7,059 nucleotides of DNA from Persebacter sp051008975. GTDB lineage: Bacteria; Pseudomonadota; Gammaproteobacteria; Tethybacterales; Persebacteraceae. Positions 5,602 to 7,059 of this stretch are shown piece after piece. The stretch lies in the NCBI GenBank assembly GCA_051008975.1, contig JBPCXA010000159.1:1-7059 (forward strand), written 5' to 3'. Position 1 is the first letter of the stretch; each line of letters starts with the position of its first letter. The position numbers and the translations under genes are program-made. Below the pieces are notes generated by a model that ran no database searches, was not told the DNA's origin, and saw only the letters and a list, made by a program, of their open reading frames with translations.

Positions 5602-6455
5602 TTTTCCAAATCCTCCCGCCATTTTCGCCGCAGCGCGCGCGCCGCCGCGAATTTATTTTTTAACGCCGCGCCGTCCTTTTTGACAATCGCCTGTTCGAAA
5701 GATTCCAACTGCCGCCGAAAACGCGCGGACGCCGACAGCAATTCGTCGCCGTTTTGCAGACAAATATCGCGCCACATCGTCGGATGCGAACCGGCGATGC
5801 GGGTAAAATCGCGGAAACCGCCCGCCGCATACCGCAGCGCGCCTTCGCCGCCGGAATCGGCGCGGAGCGATTCCATCAGCGCGAACGAAAGCAAATGCGG
5901 CAAATGGCTGACGGCGGCGAAAATCGCGTCATGCTCCCGCGTCGTCATCACCGCAATTTGCGCGCCCGCCCGTTTCCACGCCGCTTTCGCCGCCGCCGCC
6001 GCGTCTTCGTCCGACCGCGCCGGACACAACACCGTCCAGCATCCGCGAAACAAATCGGCGGAGGACGCCGCGAAACCGCTGTCTTCGCCGCCGGCGACCG
6101 GATGGGACGGGACGAAACGCCCGGCTTTCGCGCCCAAATGTTTCGCCGCCAACTCCGCCGCCCGCCGCTTGCAGCTGCCGCCGTCAAATAGTACGGCGGA
6201 CGGCGAAAGCGTACCGGCGACGGCGGAAAAAATATCGCCGAAAGTTCCCACCGGAGTGGCGATTAAAATTTCGTCCGCCTTGCAGACCGCCGCCGGCTCC
6301 GCCGAGACCTCGTCCGCGATTCCCGCCGCAAACGCCGCCCGCCGCGTATCGGGGCAAATATCCGCACCGATAACGCGCAATCCCGCGTTTTTGCAGACGC
6401 GCGCGAACGACCCGCCGATCAGCCCCAGTCCGATGATTCCCGCCGTCCGCGTCAT
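5598..6455 (-). CDS. tyrA: Prephenate/arogenate dehydrogenase
   Basis: NAD(P)-dependent oxidative decarboxylation of prephenate to 4-hydroxyphenylpyruvate, or of arogenate to tyrosine. It has 285 residues and no fused chorismate mutase domain. The N-terminal Rossmann motif is GLGLIGGS (9-16), followed by FDGGSCK (90-96) at the position of the family TDxGSxK, HPVAGGEDSG (118-127), SHLPH (183-187) with the catalytic-type histidine, and GGFRDFTRIA plus PTMWRDI (212-231). ATG 6455 is chosen because it forms an ATGA overlap with the hisC stop and has GGAG 8 bases upstream; an in-frame TTG at 6461 would add two residues. The acceptor (prephenate, arogenate or both) and the cofactor cannot be read safely from the sequence. 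The next gene overlaps by 4 bases. In Pseudomonas the corresponding TyrA and AroA are fused; here they are separate. Confidence 0.95.
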   Translation of the reverse strand: MTRTAGIIGLGLIGGSFARVCKNAGLRVIGADICPDTRRAAFAAGIADEVSAEPAAVCKADEILIATPVGTFGDIFSAVAGTLSPSAVLFDGGSCKRRAAELAAKHLGAKAGRFVPSHPVAGGEDSGFAASSADLFRGCWTVLCPARSDEDAAAAAKAAWKRAGAQIAVMTTREHDAIFAAVSHLPHLLSFALMESLRADSGGEGALRYAAGGFRDFTRIAGSHPTMWRDICLQNGDELLSASARFRRQLESFEQAIVKKDGAALKNKFAAARALRRKWREDLEK

Positions 6456-7059
6456 TTCCAAAGCTCCGCGAGGGCGCGCAAAAAGCGGCGATTTTCGTCC
6501 TCCCGCCCGACGGTGACGCGCAAAAATTCGGGCATTTCATATCCCGAAAGCGGGCGGATAATTATTCCGGCGTCCAAAAGTCCGTCGTATATCCGCGCGG
6601 CGGCGGCGGGCGAACCGGCGCAAAAAGTGATGAAATTCGCGCGCGACGGCAGGCGACAGATTTGCATTTCGTCCAATCCGGCGGCGATTTGTTTCATTCC
6701 GGCGGCGTTCATTTCGACGCTGCGGCGAATGTGCGCGTCGTCCGCCAAAGCCGCCAAAGCCGCCGTCTGCGCCGCGCCCCCCAAATTGAACGGCTGGCGG
6801 ATGCGGTTTAACATCGCAATAACTTCCGCGTCTCCGATTCCGAATCCGGCCCGCAGTCCGGCGAGTCCGTGGATTTTAGAAAACGTGCGGGTGATTAACA
6901 AATTCGGAAATCCGCCCGTCCGCAAAACATCCTCGCCGTCCACATATTCCCGATACGCCTCGTCCAGCACCACCAAAATATGCGGCGGCACGCGCGCCAT
7001 CAATTCCGCAATTTTGGCGGGCGGATGCCAGCCGCCGGTCGGATTATTCGGATTCGCGA
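6452..7059 (-). CDS. hisC: Histidinol-phosphate/aromatic aminotransferase, C-terminal part (5' end beyond window)
   Basis: PLP-dependent class I/II aminotransferase. The visible 201 residues begin within the cofactor-binding core: NPNNPTG at the right edge, then LDEAYREYV, TRTFSKIHGLAGLRAGFG with the PLP lysine encoded at 6875-6877, and the C-terminal GYEMPEFLRVTVGREDENRRFL with the substrate-carboxylate arginine. These are HisC hallmarks. Enzymes of this family encoded beside tyrA often also transaminate phenylpyruvate, 4-hydroxyphenylpyruvate or prephenate, so the protein may serve both histidine and tyrosine/phenylalanine synthesis. The frame is open to the right edge with no start seen; the Met at 7003 is internal. 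The TGA at 6454-6452 overlaps the tyrA ATG. Confidence 0.95.
   Translation of the reverse strand, partial: ANPNNPTGGWHPPAKIAELMARVPPHILVVLDEAYREYVDGEDVLRTGGFPNLLITRTFSKIHGLAGLRAGFGIGDAEVIAMLNRIRQPFNLGGAAQTAALAALADDAHIRRSVEMNAAGMKQIAAGLDEMQICRLPSRANFITFCAGSPAAAARIYDGLLDAGIIIRPLSGYEMPEFLRVTVGREDENRRFLRALAELWK

Noticed and set aside
5602..5622. Upstream ATG for aroA at 5622
   Set aside because: The start at 5601 has GGAGGA at suitable spacing and an ATGA overlap matching the hisC-tyrA junction, and the EPSP synthase homology starts just after it.
4073..5683. Long plus-strand open frame, 536 codons
   Set aside because: Antisense to aroA and starting inside a repeat; low-complexity shadow composition and no recognisable motif.

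Overview
The window looks like a piece of chromosome from a Gram-negative bacterium, most likely a proteobacterium. The grounds are a gene order (hisC-tyrA-aroA) typical of beta- and gammaproteobacteria, a protein with a signal peptide and a C-terminal beta-rich domain ending in Phe (outer-membrane style), and many short REP-like palindromes of a kind common in proteobacterial intergenic DNA. Species cannot be named from the sequence. All recognisable genes are on the minus strand, so they read from right to left.

Right part (7059 down to 4288): a tightly packed aromatic/histidine biosynthesis operon. It holds the C-terminal half of a HisC-type aminotransferase, then prephenate (or arogenate) dehydrogenase TyrA, then EPSP synthase AroA. 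Each junction is a 4-base ATGA stop/start overlap, which points to translational coupling. TyrA and HisC-type enzymes act in tyrosine synthesis (HisC-like enzymes may serve both histidine and aromatic transamination). AroA makes the chorismate precursor EPSP. The cmk-rpsA genes that often follow aroA in related bacteria are absent here.

Middle (about 4287 to 2003): one gene for an unrecognised exported protein of 409 residues with a probable outer-membrane beta-rich C-terminus (3592-2363). On both sides it is bounded by compound repeats. Two families of hairpin units are present, named A and B here. They differ by a compensatory base-pair change in the stem, mostly carry a GGAG-like head, and are mostly arranged as inverted pairs. 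The A pair is present twice in direct orientation and the B pair twice in inverted orientation, one of each on either side of the gene. The gene also has a plausible promoter with an A-rich upstream tract and a roughly 150-base leader containing a long imperfect inverted repeat.

Left part (2002 down to 1): comEC, encoding the inner-membrane DNA-uptake channel, intact as far as the window edge, with its C-terminal end cut off. A TATAAT box 7 bases before its ATG and the lack of a Shine-Dalgarno sequence suggest a leaderless transcript.

I see no CRISPR array, tRNA, rRNA, transposase gene or defence system. The coding content is ordinary apart from the unrecognised exported protein. The organised repeats around it are the most interesting part of the window.
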